DNA from: Sipunculus nudus
Taxonomy: Eukaryota; Annelida; Sipuncula; Golfingiida; Sipunculidae
Direction: 5' to 3'
NCBI GenBank assembly: GCA_026874595.1
Contig: CM049306.1
Coordinates: forward strand, 14,405,019-14,469,018
Length of the DNA: 64,000 nucleotides
Position 1 is the first letter of the stretch; every line of letters starts with the position of its first letter. A program made the translations under genes and the position numbers. The notes under the pieces are model-generated. The model did not search any database. It was not told the DNA's origin and saw only the letters and a list, made by a program, of their open reading frames with translations. This document shows, piece by piece, positions 23,369 to 36,952 of this stretch.

Positions 23369-24401
23369 TCTGCTAAACTTCTGGTTCTGCTTGAGGGGGG
23401 AACAATTATAAGTAAATCACCCTTTCATCCTGATAATAAACTAAGGTTACCATAGCAGATATTCTCTAATTATCACAAAATTCGCTGATATTTATAAAAT
23501 TCCCAATTTTCTCCTGATTGCTGCCAAACCTGTATGTGTTAAATGGAAAATGAAAATGACAAAATGTATTGAGAATATTATGTACTTGTATTTGTAATCT
23601 TTGTGGTCAATAAAATTTGCCTAAAAGACCTAATGTTAGGGGCTGGTGTTTGGTAATTTATGGGTCCCTTATAGTAATTTTCCATTGTTGACACAGTTTA
23701 TCAGTTCAGACTGGATAATTTGCTGAATCCTATCAAAATACCATCTAAACGAATGGTCCCCGTTTGATTCTGGGAAAGTGTACTCAAGAATCAATGTAAT
23801 ATTTAAACAGAAAAAAGTACAGGAACCACTTCACATGTTCTCTTATTAGTTTTCATCCATTATTGGGGCAATACCTGCCAAGATAAGAGGGATACAGTCT
23901 TAATTTGAGAAACAAGATGAAAATTTGTAGTTCTTTCCTGACATTTTGCTTAAAATCTGGGAGGATTTTAAAGATATTTGTTCAATGCATGCGCTACTTG
24001 TAATGAATTCAGAGATCTAAATGCTAGTGAACCCTGAAAAAATGTGCCAACCAACAAATATTTGCTGAAACTATTTCAATTCTACCTTAACATGTATCTT
24101 TGAGAACCAGAAAATCTGACTTAGAATATTAAGACATTTAAGTGTGTCTCCTCTGTACATCACCTCAAGCAAATTATTTCCTGCATTAATCAACAAGTTA
24201 CATGTATCATAAATTTTGTGTATTTGTTTGAGCCAATATCTTCAATGACCTACCTCTTATTTGCTAAGTTACTAATACTGGGTAAATATCACTTGTAGCT
24301 CTGATGTTACTTTCATATTCATACAACTAACTGTTTATAATGGCAAAACTGACTTTTTTAAAGAGTTCTTAATGAAAATGAAAGAGCATATGTTGTTATA
24401 C
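23369..24401. other. Unassigned stretch
   Basis: No feature can be supported. A polyadenylation-like AATAAA at about 23610 is isolated. Confidence 0.4.
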
Positions 24402-24440
24402 ATCTCTCTCTTTATTTCTCTCTCTCTTTATCTCTCTCTT

Positions 24441-24516
<76 letters not shown>

Positions 24517-24538
24517 TTGTGTGTGTGTGCATGTGTGT
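24402..24538. repeat. (CT)n(TA)n(TG)n compound microsatellite
   Basis: A CT/TTTCTC block is followed by TA repeats and a short TG block. Frames across it are artefacts. Confidence 0.95.
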
Positions 24539-24949
24539 AGAATACAAATGCTTAAAGTTGAGACAAAGCAGAGGTTCATATCAAGATTCCAAATGCATAG
24601 CAAGCAAGTAAAAAAATTGTTAACAAAGTATAAATGAATGACCAAGTTGAAAAATTGAACTATAGGTGCATGTCCATGGAGTGACCTTTGTAGGTCTCAT
24701 AACACTTAGAAGTGCTATATACCTGTTGATGATAAACACCCTTTATGGGATTACCTGTATAACATAATATCCTAAGCAACAGTAAAGGGCAAAATGTGAA
24801 ATGGAGGGGAAGCAACTCTTAGATCTTTAAATCAAGTTATATTGCTATGTGGCAGGAACAGTATGTCCCTCAGGTATCTACATTATGGCCTTGGAGATTA
24901 GCTAGGTCACAATGTCAATACCCCAACTTCAAACTTAACCAAGGTTTTT

Positions 24950-25715
24950 GTCGATGTAAGTAGCAACACAAAAACCTCCATTTCAATTATGGGTCATGTG
25001 ACCAACATTTGCAAAAAACTTGGTGATGCTGGCTCCTGTTGTTTCTGAGATTGTTGGTATGATTACCTGGCCAAATGAACAAAAGTTCAAATTCCTTTAT
25101 CTTGGCCAAAATTCATCGAACTCAAACCATTTGAACAAACTTGATGGAGATTGTCTCTGGAATCATTTCTGTGAAATATTTAATAGTTTGGCTGAATGAT
25201 TTCAGAGAAGATTTGCAAATGATTTAAAATTTTCCCCCCTAAAATGCAAGTTTGCAGGTGGCACCACAAAAAACTCAATAAAACAACATTTAATAAGAGA
25301 CAGATTTTTGCAAAAATTTGGGAATGCTAGCTCCCGCTATTTCTGAGAAATTATGGGTCAAAGTACTGATGACCAATGACCTCGTACAAAAAAGGTAGCA
25401 CCAAGTGCTGCCACCAATACCCAAAATTCAATTATGATTCATGTGACAAACATTTGTATAAAATTTGGTGAGATAGCTTCAGCCATTTCTGATATTGTAA
25501 TTTTGTAATTTTTTAAAAGGTTTTGTTAGCTTTTTCCCCTTAAAATCGAAGTAAATCATGATAGCAAAAAAATTAGCAAATCCATTTTAGATGATTGATT
25601 TTTAATATAAAATTTGGTGATCCTAGCTCCTGCCATTTTTGAGATAGAATGGGTTAATGTAAGGAGGACAGATGATGGCTCACCATCACATCAGCTCACA
25701 GGTTCACTAAAAAGT
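24950..25715 (-). mobile_element. Family D copy, left-truncated
   Basis: Repeated D core phrases are present (ATTATGGGTCATGTGACCAA, 'tttggtgatgctggctcctg', 'cattctgtgaaatattta'). The copy ends at CAGCTCACAGGTTCACTAAAAA (written here in two overlapping parts: CAGCTCACAGG and CACAGGTTCACTAAAAA). It is followed at once by an A-type core phrase (TACAGGTAGCGTCACCAGTA), as in the copy ending at 27221. Confidence 0.6.
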
Positions 25716-25856
25716 ACAGGTAGCGTCACCAGTATTCAGGATCTGAAGACACTGATGATTATAAACACACCAGGTTTCAGAACACCAAAGCTGAGAAACT
25801 ACATAATTGCTGTCATTTGACCGTCTCAAAGACAGAAAAAAATCCTAAAAATTAGA

Positions 25857-26342
25857 ACAAGGCCTATGGGCCTAATGCAAACCTGTGCAAAGTTTGGGAG
25901 TATGAATGAAGGTTTATTTTTAAAATTTTATATTGATCCTCTTTTGTCCTGCATATCTACCTTAGTCATTATGATTTTAGCAAAATGGACATTTCAGACC
26001 TGCACATTTTGGACTAGGACATTTTAAAACTAGGATGTATCAGTCAGGATATTTCAGATATGTTCTTTCTGCCAGGGAGGATTATTGGGAAAAATGAAAG
26101 GACAATTTGGCAGCATGGTTTCGGAGAAGAACATTTTAAAATGTTTTTACCTTTTTACCCTATAAAATCTAAGAAAATTCAGTTAGCCATGAAATAAACA
26201 ATATCCGATAGAATTTTTTTCATGACTATTTTTTTGCAAAATATTTGGTGATGTTAGCTCCTGCCCTTTTTGAGATAGCTATGACACATGACAGATGATG
26301 GACAACTCCACACCATCGCATAAGCTCACAGATATGGTAAAA
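25857..26342 (-). mobile_element. Short family D element
   Basis: The left end is ACAAGGCCTATGGGCCTAAT followed by GCAAACCTGTG. The right end is a D-type CATAAGCTCACAGATATGG then TAAAAA; its inverted repeat is damaged (ATATGG in place of TTTGC). About 485 bp long, so it has lost most of its core. The left stem AGGCC / GGCCT is perfect. Confidence 0.65.
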
Positions 26343-26614
26343 ATGCAAATCAAGTTTTTTCAAACAGTTGAAAGATATAGTTCCACTAGTTCTAATCTGG
26401 ACATTCTGTTAGACACGTAGTCTAGACGATGTGTCTAGACAGATCGTCTAGACACAAAACAGAGCCAGGTCAGTTGCCATGGTGATGTCTGGACCTCACC
26501 TGGTTAAAATGAGTGACCTCTTGACTTGGCATGTTGAAACTTGGCATGTTGTAAAATGTGTTTTCAAACACTGAAAGCCTTTTTCAATTGGCTACACTGC
26601 TTTTATAGAGCCGC
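26343..26614. other. Spacer with an interlocked palindrome
   Basis: GTCTAGACGAT (26420-26430) and ATCGTCTAGAC (26443-26453) form a perfect 11-bp inverted repeat. The loop contains GTGTCTAGAC, so GTCTAGAC occurs three times within 34 bp. Shortly after lies GTTGCCATGGTGAT (about 26474), which resembles an RFX X-box. The rest is unassigned. Confidence 0.6.
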
Positions 26615-27221
26615 ATTTACCCAATCTATTCTAATAAAACTGGCAGAACCCTACCATAGAATATTTCTTGTAAAGCTTACCAGTTTCATCATAAAACAGT
26701 GTATAAGCTAGAAAAGTCTAAAATTACATTTTTGCTTGTAAAAAAAAACAGATCAATGGAGGTGGCACCACCAATATCTCAATTTCAGATATGACTTATA
26801 TGACAAACATTGGCATAAAATTTGGTGATGATAGCCATTTCTGATAATGTAATTTTAGTGTGCTTTTTTGGACAGATGACTAAGTTCAACCTCCTGTAAC
26901 TCAGCCAAAAATCTCGAAACTGGAACCATTCCAAAATCCTTGAGAGAGATTGTTCCAGGGATCATTTCTGTGAAATATTGGACAATTTGGCTGGACAGTT
27001 TTAGAAATGAAGATTTTTAAAGCTTTTTTCCTTTACAATCTAAGAAAATGCAGTTAGAAAAAAATAAACAAGATATGATAGAGTTTTTCAGGTTACTGAT
27101 TATTTGCAAAAAAATTTGGTAATGCTAGCTCCTGCCATTTTTGAGATAGCTATGGTTTATGTACAGATGTGGCATGGACACATGACGCACAATGCCGCAC
27201 CATCGCATAAGCTCACAGGTT
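26615..27221 (-). mobile_element. Family D copy, left end not found
   Basis: This is the D core from ATCTATTCTAATAAAACTGG onward. It serves as the empty-site reference for the GC-rich insert at 1563-1867. It ends at CATAAGCTCACAGGTTCGC followed by TAAAAAA, and passes directly into an A core unit at 27222. Confidence 0.6.
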
Positions 27222-27595
27222 CGCTAAAAAATACAGGTGGCGCCAACAGTTTTCCGAATCTGACAAAACTAGTAACGGTCAATATACAGGACAAGATTCA
27301 TGGCAATCCGTGCATTAATTATCAAGGTACTGGAGGTTTTGTATCAAATTTTAAAATATTCTGGGGGGTACTTACAATCTTTATAGCTCTGAGGATAAAG
27401 GTTGCACTGACCTAATTTTGGGTTTCCATGGAGATTTTTTATTGACCTCCCTGAATGTACACATAGAAATTTCTAGATCCAGCAGTTATGATTTTTGCCA
27501 TGCTAACAGATGGCTTGATGCCTGCATGGCCAGGCAGACAATGGACAAAGGGCCATATCTATAACTGAGTTGACTTTCAGTCAGCTGAGCAAAAA
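27222..27595 (-). mobile_element. Family A core unit plus right end
   Basis: One ~320-bp core unit is present, from ATACAGGTGGCGCCAACAGT to a decayed right end ('aactgagttgactttcagtcagctgagc' in the window, split by its centre) followed by AAAAAGG. It is a remnant of an A element into which, or beside which, the D copy was placed. Confidence 0.65.
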
Positions 27596-29790
27596 GGCAA
27601 TTACAATGTATACAAATTAAAGTATTGTAGGTGGTACCATCAGGTTGATGCATCAGTACAGATCATCAAGGCCAACAAGCTCACCATATTTTATAATAAT
27701 CCATTCAGTGATTCATGATTAATGTGTTCACATGAATTTTTGTGTAAACAAATCTGTGATCAGTAGATCGAATTTATAGTGATTTTGGAAGAGAAATGAT
27801 TGGTTTCTTTGGATAGAAAAGAAATGATGTTCTGGTTGCTGAAGAGCAAGTTTTAATTGCTGTTTGAGGATTCAGATTCCCATTCCAGGGTAAAAATCAC
27901 TGCTTTTGTTCAAGCATACACTAAGCAGATAATTATAAGGTAATTAAGAACTGTAGTATTCAGAACATATCCTCAATCTGTAACAAAGGCAAAAATATTT
28001 AGGATGGTCACTAGAAATAATTGAATGACATCACTTTGGGAAAACTAGAAATATTATTGTAGACATACATTGGGAGCTCACACAATATTAGGCTGTAGAA
28101 CAAGTGTGGCATCAGAGCAGGTCATGAGTGAAACTGAGCCTATAGGATTATATTATATGATCATATTTGCAACCAATCAGAAAATTATGGTTATGAAATG
28201 TTTTGTGATGTCACTCTGTCTGGGAAGTAAAAGGGTGTTGTGGGATCATAGCATTAGGCAGGCCCAGCACACAGCCCAGCTGTGAACATTGCTGTATGTT
28301 CTACTTGGAATAAAAACGATATCATCAAGTTTGTGTTTTGAGTGGAAACAAGTTCAAACCCACTCTTAACAAATGCTTTAAGAATGGTAAAACACAATTT
28401 TAGGACTATCATATGAACTGTCAAGTCCTATCAAGTCTACAAGTTTAGGTCTGGATCTCTCAGAGCTGAGACAGATTATCAGGAAAACTCTGAAATGAAA
28501 TATTATAATGCTATGTTGGGATTCAAACTTCATCCTGTATGAAAATTCTTTCCTCAATTACCCAGAATATAATATAAGAAATACAGGCATACACAGGCAA
28601 AGTGTGAACCTGTGTAATGGAATAAACAGTAAATATAGCCCTAGGCTAACAATATAGACATAACCATTATCTGAAATTGACTTGATAATGTTTAATTCTG
28701 TGTGACAAGTACAAGTACAAAGTAAGTATTAAAAATGTTGATCTTGCATACAATAATATACACTTGACTCAAGCCTGATGTAGTGAAATCAGACAATTAA
28801 CATTAATTCTCATATAATTTAAAGGTCCTGCACCTCTTCTCAATGCACACAGGTGTTTCCACAATGTTCAACACAATGAAATGAGCAGATACACCACCAC
28901 ATTGTTTGCAGAAAAATTTATAGAAAACCAAGGTCTTCACTTTACTCATGAAATCCCAAACTTCCATAGTTTTAATACTTTCTGTTAATAACATTTTACT
29001 GCCAAATTTGTATTGATTGATTAAAGTTAGAATAGGGGCATTCAACAAGTGATTTCATTATCTGCCAAATCATGAGAGCATGACTGATGTAAGAGCCCCA
29101 AAAATGATATCCCCGTTTTTATCGATTGAGTCTATTTAATAGGTCTTGCCTTGTGACCCTTTTTAATTAAATTAAATATAGTATAATTCATCAAAAATAT
29201 CTTTCTTCTATATCTCATTTTATTATCAGCAGTTAGATGACATTTTAAACAATCATTTCTTATATTGTCCAAACCTTTGTATAATCTATATTTAAGAAGA
29301 TTGAAAAATGAAAACATAAAAAAAAGACATCTGATCTCTGGCTTTAGTGACTGATGAGGGGATCAGGTCTCTTTATGCATGGGAGAACAAAATGTCCAAT
29401 TACAAATGGGCACACAAAAGAAGAGAAACCATAAACAGGTTTATAGCGTCTCATTACATCACAATTAACAAACAAATGAGTTAAAACCTTATTGGTAGGT
29501 TTTCTAGGCTGCATATCACAGAAAAAAATTGTGTGAAATTTTTTTGGACCTTCTGTGCCCCATGGACCAAAAGTAGACAGGCATGAGCACCCATGCCCCC
29601 TTAGTTCCAAAGCCTATGATATGATATGATAACTATACCTGTAGGTTCAAATACCCCTAATTCAGCAAAAATCAATTGTGCATGCATACATGAAAGGGAA
29701 TTAGATAAAGAATTATTTTGGAGACAATTATTGTATAATATAACTTAATATAAAAAACTTGGAACTTTATCTTAAGTAAGGAAACATATT
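27596..29790. other. Unassigned stretch
   Basis: No gene or element is recognised. Short frames (up to 88 residues) show no familiar motif. Confidence 0.4.
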
Positions 29791-30413
29791 ACAGACTTAA
29801 GGCTCTGCCCACAACTCGGCCAAAAATCACAGAACCAGAACCAGGTATTCAAACATCCTTGAGAGAGTACAACCCTGGGATTCAAACAAACTTCAGAAAG
29901 TACTACCCTGAGATCATTCTGTGAATATTGCTAGTTTCTACTTCACAGTTTCAGAGAAGATTTTTTGGTAGCCACCTGGTTTAAATTTGCTGTTGAAAAA
30001 TTGGAGCTTGTGTGATTTTTTGTTAAAATTATAATGACATTTCACAACTTGTAGTGACATTTCTGAATAACTAGTTGGATTAATTTTACCCAGCTACAGC
30101 ATGCTGACAGGTCATGCAGTCTCTCAGGTATTTATATGAAGCAGTCTTAATTTTATTATCAAATGTAAAATAATTCATCAGCAAACTTGAACACCAAGAT
30201 ATCTGAAGGTGATAAAATTTATATTTCTGCCCTGCAGATCACAGAATACAGGTCACATGACCTAATTTCAGGTTGCAAGATTTCAGAAGGACCTCTCTAA
30301 AAGTCATGTAAGACACTCCAAGGGTTTAACAGTTATGATTTGTACCCTGTTAACTGCAGATGACCAGATGGTCTAATGCCCATCTCCACACATGACTTCA
30401 AGTCAGCTGAGCC
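29790..30413 (-). mobile_element. Degenerate mixed D/A remnant
   Basis: D-type phrases ('actcggccaaaaatcacagaacc', 'gagagagtacaaccctgggatt') come first. They are followed by an A-type tail (CAGGTCACATGACCTAATTT, then TACCCTGTTAACTGCAGATG) and a decayed right end, GACTTCAAGTCAGCTGAGCC, at about 30391-30410. Confidence 0.5.
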
Positions 30414-32876
30414 GCAAAAGTACAATCAAGTGTGAAGATAGGGCTATTTCTGGAAAGATAGTTGTTTATTGTAAAACCTGGGCCATTCCTGACACTTCCC
30501 TCATTCATTCTATCCATCATGTCACACCAGCTTGGCTTCTAAGCACTGGCTGTTTAAACCTGAACAGGCTGCCTGGTGGCCAGGAATTATTCATGATCCA
30601 TTTCACATGCCACCAGAACAAACCGGTTATTTCACATCATCGCTTCACTGCACATACTGATAAATGCTATGGAGGATGCAGATAGAACAGAAAGGATGGA
30701 GATCTCATTCATCCCCACGCTCCTTCAGGATCTCAGGATTAAACTCATAGAACTGCTTGAAGCCTTGCCATGTACGGAACTGTCCCTGACACTAGCTGAG
30801 CCTCTGCTGATTTTAATTGTATAAGATGATACACCTGTTTGACAGTAATAAGTTTATTGATGGCTTATTAATGTACTTGTAAAGTACTCGTTAGCATATT
30901 CTTGTGTAGCCCCCTGGAAAGAGAGCATGAAAAGCCTGCCTGCTGATCTTGATCAGCATCACCTGTCACCATGGTAACAGATTCTGGTCACCACCAGAAT
31001 AACAAGTGAACCCCCTACAAACTACTTGTTGGCTTCCATGGAGACCATGTATCAAATTAACTGCTAGCCATTTATCTAATGTTCTTTACAATTATGCTGG
31101 AGGGCAACCTGCTTTCACCTGTCACTATTTCCTGTGATCTTAATCCTCCTGATGTCTTTCTGATCAGAACCTTCCCATTGAAACAGGAAAGTACCATTTA
31201 GACCACCAGTATAGGTGACAAATTAAGTTGTTATTAATCCTATATTTTGTTAAACATGTCATGAATAGTCTGATGATTATACCCCAACCTTTCTGGGTAT
31301 CCCATTCCCACAACAATAAACAACAGATCCATCCACCAGCTGATATAGATTAGAGTATTCAGAAATATATTTTCAAAACATGTTCAGGCATCTTTTTTTG
31401 GCATTTGATTCACCATATAACAATATCAGATCAAAGGGTTGTACAATATCCCAAACTTAGTGAAAATATCTGGGATTTTTTTTTTGTCTGATGGCCATGA
31501 CTGCTAGCCATAAACATGTTTATAAGAATCATGATGGTTTCAGTTCATGGTCACTCAAAATGACAATGAGATGTACCACATAAAGGCTGTAATAATTCAC
31601 ACTACACACTGCTATGCCTAAGAGAACAAACCTAATATCAAGTTACTACTTTGTATCTCCATATCTTTCAGATCCTGGCCTGTCTTTTTCTATCTAGAAG
31701 GATCTACAAGCACAATTGGAGGGAAGTTTGCTTTACTTAGTCCACAACAACAAATAGGTGTTTTTTAAACTACAGAACATGGAGGGTGCATACCTGATAC
31801 CTGACAGAGTGGATTTCTACAAGATCCATGTCAAAGACATCTTGTAAACATAAATTTCAGAGATATACAAACTGGTAAAGATGGATTTGATAATCCATCT
31901 GAATCTGGATCTTGATCAACTTCAAACTTAAACCAATTCTTCCTTTACTTAAGAACCACCTTTCAACATTATGTTTTGCTAAAAGTGAAGGAAAATCAAA
32001 CATACAGAATGACAGAAAGACAATGGTCCAAACCTAAACTCTGTAAAGTTTTTTTTTTACCAAAGTTAACAAGCATATTCTTTAACCCAGGGAACTATTA
32101 CCAATGTTTTCGGACTCCTAACCCCACAAGACCGACTGGAGACTGGCACAGTGGAGGTTTTGCTCTTGCAATTTACCTTGCTGTGCCAGACAGATGAGTT
32201 CTGTATAAATCTTCTCTTTTTAGTGGCAGTTTTTTTTTATAAAACTGAAACAGTTTGTCAGCTTCTTGCTCCTATACAATAAATAAAAGCAAGAAACAGC
32301 ATATTATTATGTAAGTGCTATACATCCAACTTATTTTGTATTTAGACAGCCAAGGTCAAATTACATTGCTGATTTAATGCAGAACAAGCCTGTAACACAT
32401 GCTGTCAGTTCTCAGGTCCTACTTGGCTAATTCCCTATTTTTAGTTCTATGAACATGTGTGCTCTTATTCTCCTATGCCCTATCTTCAATCAGAGTATTA
32501 TTAGTTGGATTTATCTGTGATTGCTGTCCACCTGTATACCAAACGTTCCAATTTTTCTATTTGATTTTATTTATACACTTTCTTGTCTGAGCCTTGAACT
32601 ATCTTTTGAATTAAGAACATTGACTTACCAGTAAGTTTAATTGCTATACATGTCATGATGCTCAATCTATGATATTTAGAAAATTAATCCTGTATTTAAC
32701 ATATATAAAAACTAGCATACACTTAAAGAAAACAAAATCTACACTGAATATATTTATTTAGATTATATTCACAACTTATTCAAAATTAGCTTCCCCATAG
32801 TTAAAAAAAATCAATCAATCTCAAAACGCAATATATATCAATTAATCTGACAACAGGATACAGCATTATATGCATA
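30414..32876. other. Unassigned stretch, possibly regulatory in part
   Basis: This is one of the longest stretches without recognisable repeats. About 30.5-31.2 kb is GC-richer than its surroundings. No exon can be supported. See the X-box-like site at 30942-30978. Confidence 0.4.
30942..30978. promoter_or_regulatory. RFX X-box-like site beside a palindrome
   Basis: GTCACC-AT-GGTAAC (30965-30978) fits the RFX X-box consensus GTNRCC(N0-3)RGYAAC on both half-sites. Immediately upstream GCTGATC-TT-GATCAGC (30942-30957) is a perfect inverted repeat. The site lies in a repeat-free, GC-richer segment. Motif matches of this length can arise by chance, and no gene is seen nearby. Confidence 0.3.
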
Positions 32877-35017
32877 ACAAGGCACCCATGGGTCACAGTG
32901 CTTAGCTGAATTTCTTTTAATATAGCAATTGCAAAATATATAGAGCAGATTATTTTAAAATTTAACGAATGCAAAATATACTTAATTCTATTGTTTTTTA
33001 TATAAATAAGCACTTGAAAAGCTAAGAGGAAATGGCTGTTAAATTTTCCATTTTCAAATAAGCATTAATTTAATTTGATAAGTACATATTGCACTTTGTA
33101 ATACATGAATATTGTTACCTGAAACAATTCAATAATGCAATATGGATGGGCCTAAGAGTTATATGAAAGGATACATTTAACCAACAAAAATTGTGTAAAT
33201 GTAATTAATAATTCTGACAAGAGCACCGCAAATGTGCATAATAAGCCTGCCATGTAACTGGTGACCTCTGACCTCACTGAATATTTAGGTGAGAGATTTT
33301 ATTGATTAACATTTGTAATGAGTTTTATCAAAATCCTTCATATTATTTGTAAGTTATTGTGGCAACAGCATTAAGTAGCCTAGTAACCCATGACCTTATT
33401 AGATATGCATGGATTTTGCTGATAACCAAACTTGGGTGAGATAATCTGGTGGTAAGTAGTTGTGGTGAGTTTCTTGAAAATCCATCATAGCCCCAGAAAG
33501 TTATTGCGGCATCACTAAAAGTTAATGGACGGACAGACAGTGAGTATACCATAATACTCAGGTCAAATGACAGGTGTATAAAAACTGGTTAAACATATTT
33601 CCAAATGCAAATTCAAAACATTTTAATCATAGTTTTAATATAAATTTATAGGACTGATCATACTAAAATGTACAGCTATATACTTAAAATATAGATTGCA
33701 GAACACTTGCATTAATTCTATACTTAAGTTGGTCCACATACAATTTTAAATTGCATCACCATATATCCCTAATTTTGTCAGATAACACTGCATTATGCAA
33801 ACAAATGTATCTATTTTTTCACCACAAAAATATATCTTATAAATAACACAATAAATAAAAGAAAAATAAGCTTGATTCAGAATTCACAATTCTTAATTGA
33901 GCCTTTATCTATCCATAATCTGGTTCATATATTATCAATTTATGAATACTGATGGGTTTAATTATACTTTAATTTGTAAAAATTATTGAAAAGAAAATTT
34001 ATTTCTTTAAAAATGCTAAATAACCATTACATGTCATCTTCTGGATTACTCCTAGAATTACTATTTCAAGGAAAGTTTTGTATATTCGAGTGGAAACAGC
34101 ATTACAATTAAGGACATGTGGTTCAAACAATAACAATTACTGCATAACACTTAGCAGGTTGGGGAGGGGGTGATATGAGAATAACTGTACACCTTTGACA
34201 GCAGGAGATCTCCCCTAGTGACCCATTACAATCAGGTACCCTGGCATAGCTGACCTCAAGTGACCAGAAGTGGGCTGTCTGCAGTTTGACAATGCAAGTA
34301 AATACAAAAGAGCCTCCCAAAAAATTCAATAACTAGCCTTATTTTTTAGCTTTTATTTTCAAATTTCAGATACAGATTAAATACTTACATGTACATGATG
34401 TGAAAATAAAATCAACAGTACTTACAGGATAAAAAACATGCCATATGGTCAAAGTAGGACAAAATTTAAGGTACTGATTTTATATTTATGCTAAACATCT
34501 AATTTTGGGTAAACAACTGAATCTTGATTATATGAAGTAATATCCCTGAAAAAAAAATTTCCTAGCTTCAACAAATAATTGTCATGTTAAATGAGTAAAT
34601 ATCTTTCCTGATTTTTTACAAAGGGCATTATGTTCAGGCCCAAAACTACAAGAAATTACACAATACTGATCTAAATTCTACCATGTACAAAGGTAACATA
34701 TAAAGAATTTTTATGCAAAAGAAGAACAAGACAGCCCTTATGGTTTAGATATTAGGCAGTCTTGAAGTGTAACAATAGTTTTTTTTATGGAAAATTTAGG
34801 TTTTTTCTTAATATCTCGAAAGAACGAAGTCACAGTAACCAAATTTTAGGTTTGGTAGGAGAACCTAGGGTAATCTAGCTGTATATTGTATTTGGATTCT
34901 TAGGTCCAATGGTGTCTAAATGTGTTTCATTAACGGACAGATACCCAGATGACCGGACGGACGACAGACAAAGGACCATCTCTATAGCTCAGATGACTTA
35001 TAGTCTGCTGAGTTAAA
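32877..35017 (-). mobile_element. Family A element
   Basis: The left end is ACAAGGCACCCATGGGTCAC followed by the slightly changed inverted repeat GCTTAGCTGA. The ~120-bp dispersed module lies at about 34170-34285 and the long A core at 34330-34930. The right end has GACCGGACGGACGACAGAC and a hairpin with AGCTCAGATGACT / AGTCTGCTGAGT. The stretch at 34090-34150 (CAATAACAATTACTGC) is the intact target equivalent to the F3 insertion site at 36953-38139. Confidence 0.75.
33217..33567. mobile_element. Possible small ACAAG-type element (uncertain)
   Basis: It starts ACAAGAGCACCGC with a small GCAC/GTGC stem and ends near a GGACGGACAGACAG microsatellite and a GAGTAT / ATACTC hairpin. It includes TGACCTCTGACCT (33262-33274), a perfect DR1 arrangement of half-sites. 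The left and right ends do not share an inverted repeat, so the call is tentative. Confidence 0.3.
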
Positions 35018-36195
35018 AAGACTTAAGCACTTTCAAATGCACTGAAATAATATTACTTAAAACTTATCATGTTTCTTTAAAATGTTGAAACAGAACAGAT
35101 GATCTGCAATTTTCCAACTGACAGGGCATTCAGGAAGAAAAAGCAACCATGTCATGATTCAGGTGCTGCTGTGTATATAAAGCAGCAGAATGTCAGACCC
35201 AATCTACACTGGTTGTTAATTTACCTGATGTTCTTCATCTTGTCATTAACATATAGCTATTTGGAACTAAAATGTATGGATAAAAATAAAGTTTTAACAT
35301 AAATGTTGCCATGTATGTATAAAGCAGCAATATGTGACTCATCAGCCCAATTTACAATGAGTTCAAAATTATATATAATTAATGTGGTTTTTTTTCAACT
35401 TGAAATTCAAATTTCTATTCTTGGCTAAAAGCACTGCGTCAGTTACCATATATACAATATATACCAGTTACAATAATTGGTGAATACACCAATCTTTCAT
35501 AAATTTATTTAAAATGGTTTTAACTCTAGTAAAAATTCTATTATAAATTAGAAATAAAAACTGCTTAAAAGGCTACCATGATACTTTGTTCAAATGAATG
35601 CTAGGTTCAGTTATACCAATCTTAGGTAATTTGTATATTTTTCATCTTGATGATACTTTAACAATAAAAAGCTGCCATGTACAAGCAAACATCCTTGATG
35701 GTTTTTCCTTTGCCAAAGGCTTTGGCATGAGACACACTATTTGTAAATAAAAATCTATGTGACTGAAGGAAGTCACTTTAACCACTCTTGAGGACAGCCA
35801 GAAGAGCCGTGACAAATGTAAGTATATTCTTTTATTTCCATACACAGCCTTACAAAGTGGTTTTGACATGGTCCAAAGAAGCTCCTGACCTCATTGACAT
35901 TTGCACAGTGTCTGGAACAGCTTCATTTTCTTACAGCTAATAATGCAGGAAAAAGGCCAGAGCTTTTCTTGACCTAACACACTGCTAACAAGAACATCTG
36001 TCATCAGCCACCGCCCCTCAGTGGTGTAAGGCAGTCCAAGTCCATCATATACCAACTTCTAAGTGCATGCATGCTTCTTTTAACAGGAATGAAAGGAACT
36101 ATGAATATTCTTAAGATTTAGCCAGAGGTTATGACCATAATAAAATGGACTTAGAGCATGCATTTAATGTGTCAATGATTCATTAACTATTCAAA
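35018..36195. other. Unassigned stretch
   Basis: No supported feature. AT-rich, with frames up to 75 residues and no recognised motifs. Confidence 0.4.
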
Positions 36196-36363
36196 ACAAG
36201 GGACCCATGGGTCACTGTGCCCAGCTGAAGTTGACCTTGAAGGTAAAATCTAAAATAATATCTTAAGATCTTAATTTTTTCTAATCCTATTATTTTTTAA
36301 TTAAATGAATTTTACACATTTGCAATAAAAACTAATGTCCCAGTGCACAGGAATAAATGGCAG

Positions 36364-36365
<2 letters not shown>

Positions 36366-36396
<31 letters not shown>
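36366..36396 (+). repeat. G homopolymer (31 bp)
   Basis: An uninterrupted G run inside the composite A element. The length may be affected by assembly or sequencing. Confidence 0.9.
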
Positions 36397-36397
<1 letters not shown>

Positions 36398-36952
36398 GAT
36401 GGTGGGATAAACAACACATATACAGGAGGGCAAACAAAGCCTGATCTCCAGGAAAATAATGAACACATGCTTGTATTAGATCCTCATTTTTTTATCACAT
36501 CAATTTTTTTTATTATAAGTTTATATTTCTATACATGTCCAAAATAACATATATATCTGAATATAAAAGTTGATTCATAATTCTAAATTGCATCATCATA
36601 AATCTCAATCTGGTCAGACAACATCACATCATGCATTAAAAATGTTTATTTTTTTTTACCACAAAAATAAATTTGCTAAACAATTAATATCTATGATTCA
36701 GATTTCACAATTTTAAAATTTGCCTTTATTTATCCATAATTTACTTCATATTTTAAAAATTTAAGCATACTGATGGGTTTAATTATATTAAATGAAATCA
36801 TTTAAAAGGAAACTGATTTCTTTAAAAATGCTACATTAACACAACATGGCATCTTCTGGATTACACCTTGAATTACTTTTTCAAGGAAAGTTTTTGTATA
36901 TTGGAGTGGAAACAGCGTTACAATTAAGGAGATACAGTGAAAACAATAACAA

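Noticed and set aside
29640-29660. GGTTCAAATACC resembling a tRNA B box
   Set aside because: No matching A box or cloverleaf could be built around it.
36335-36547. Glycine-rich 70-residue frame
   Set aside because: The glycines come from the 31-bp G homopolymer.
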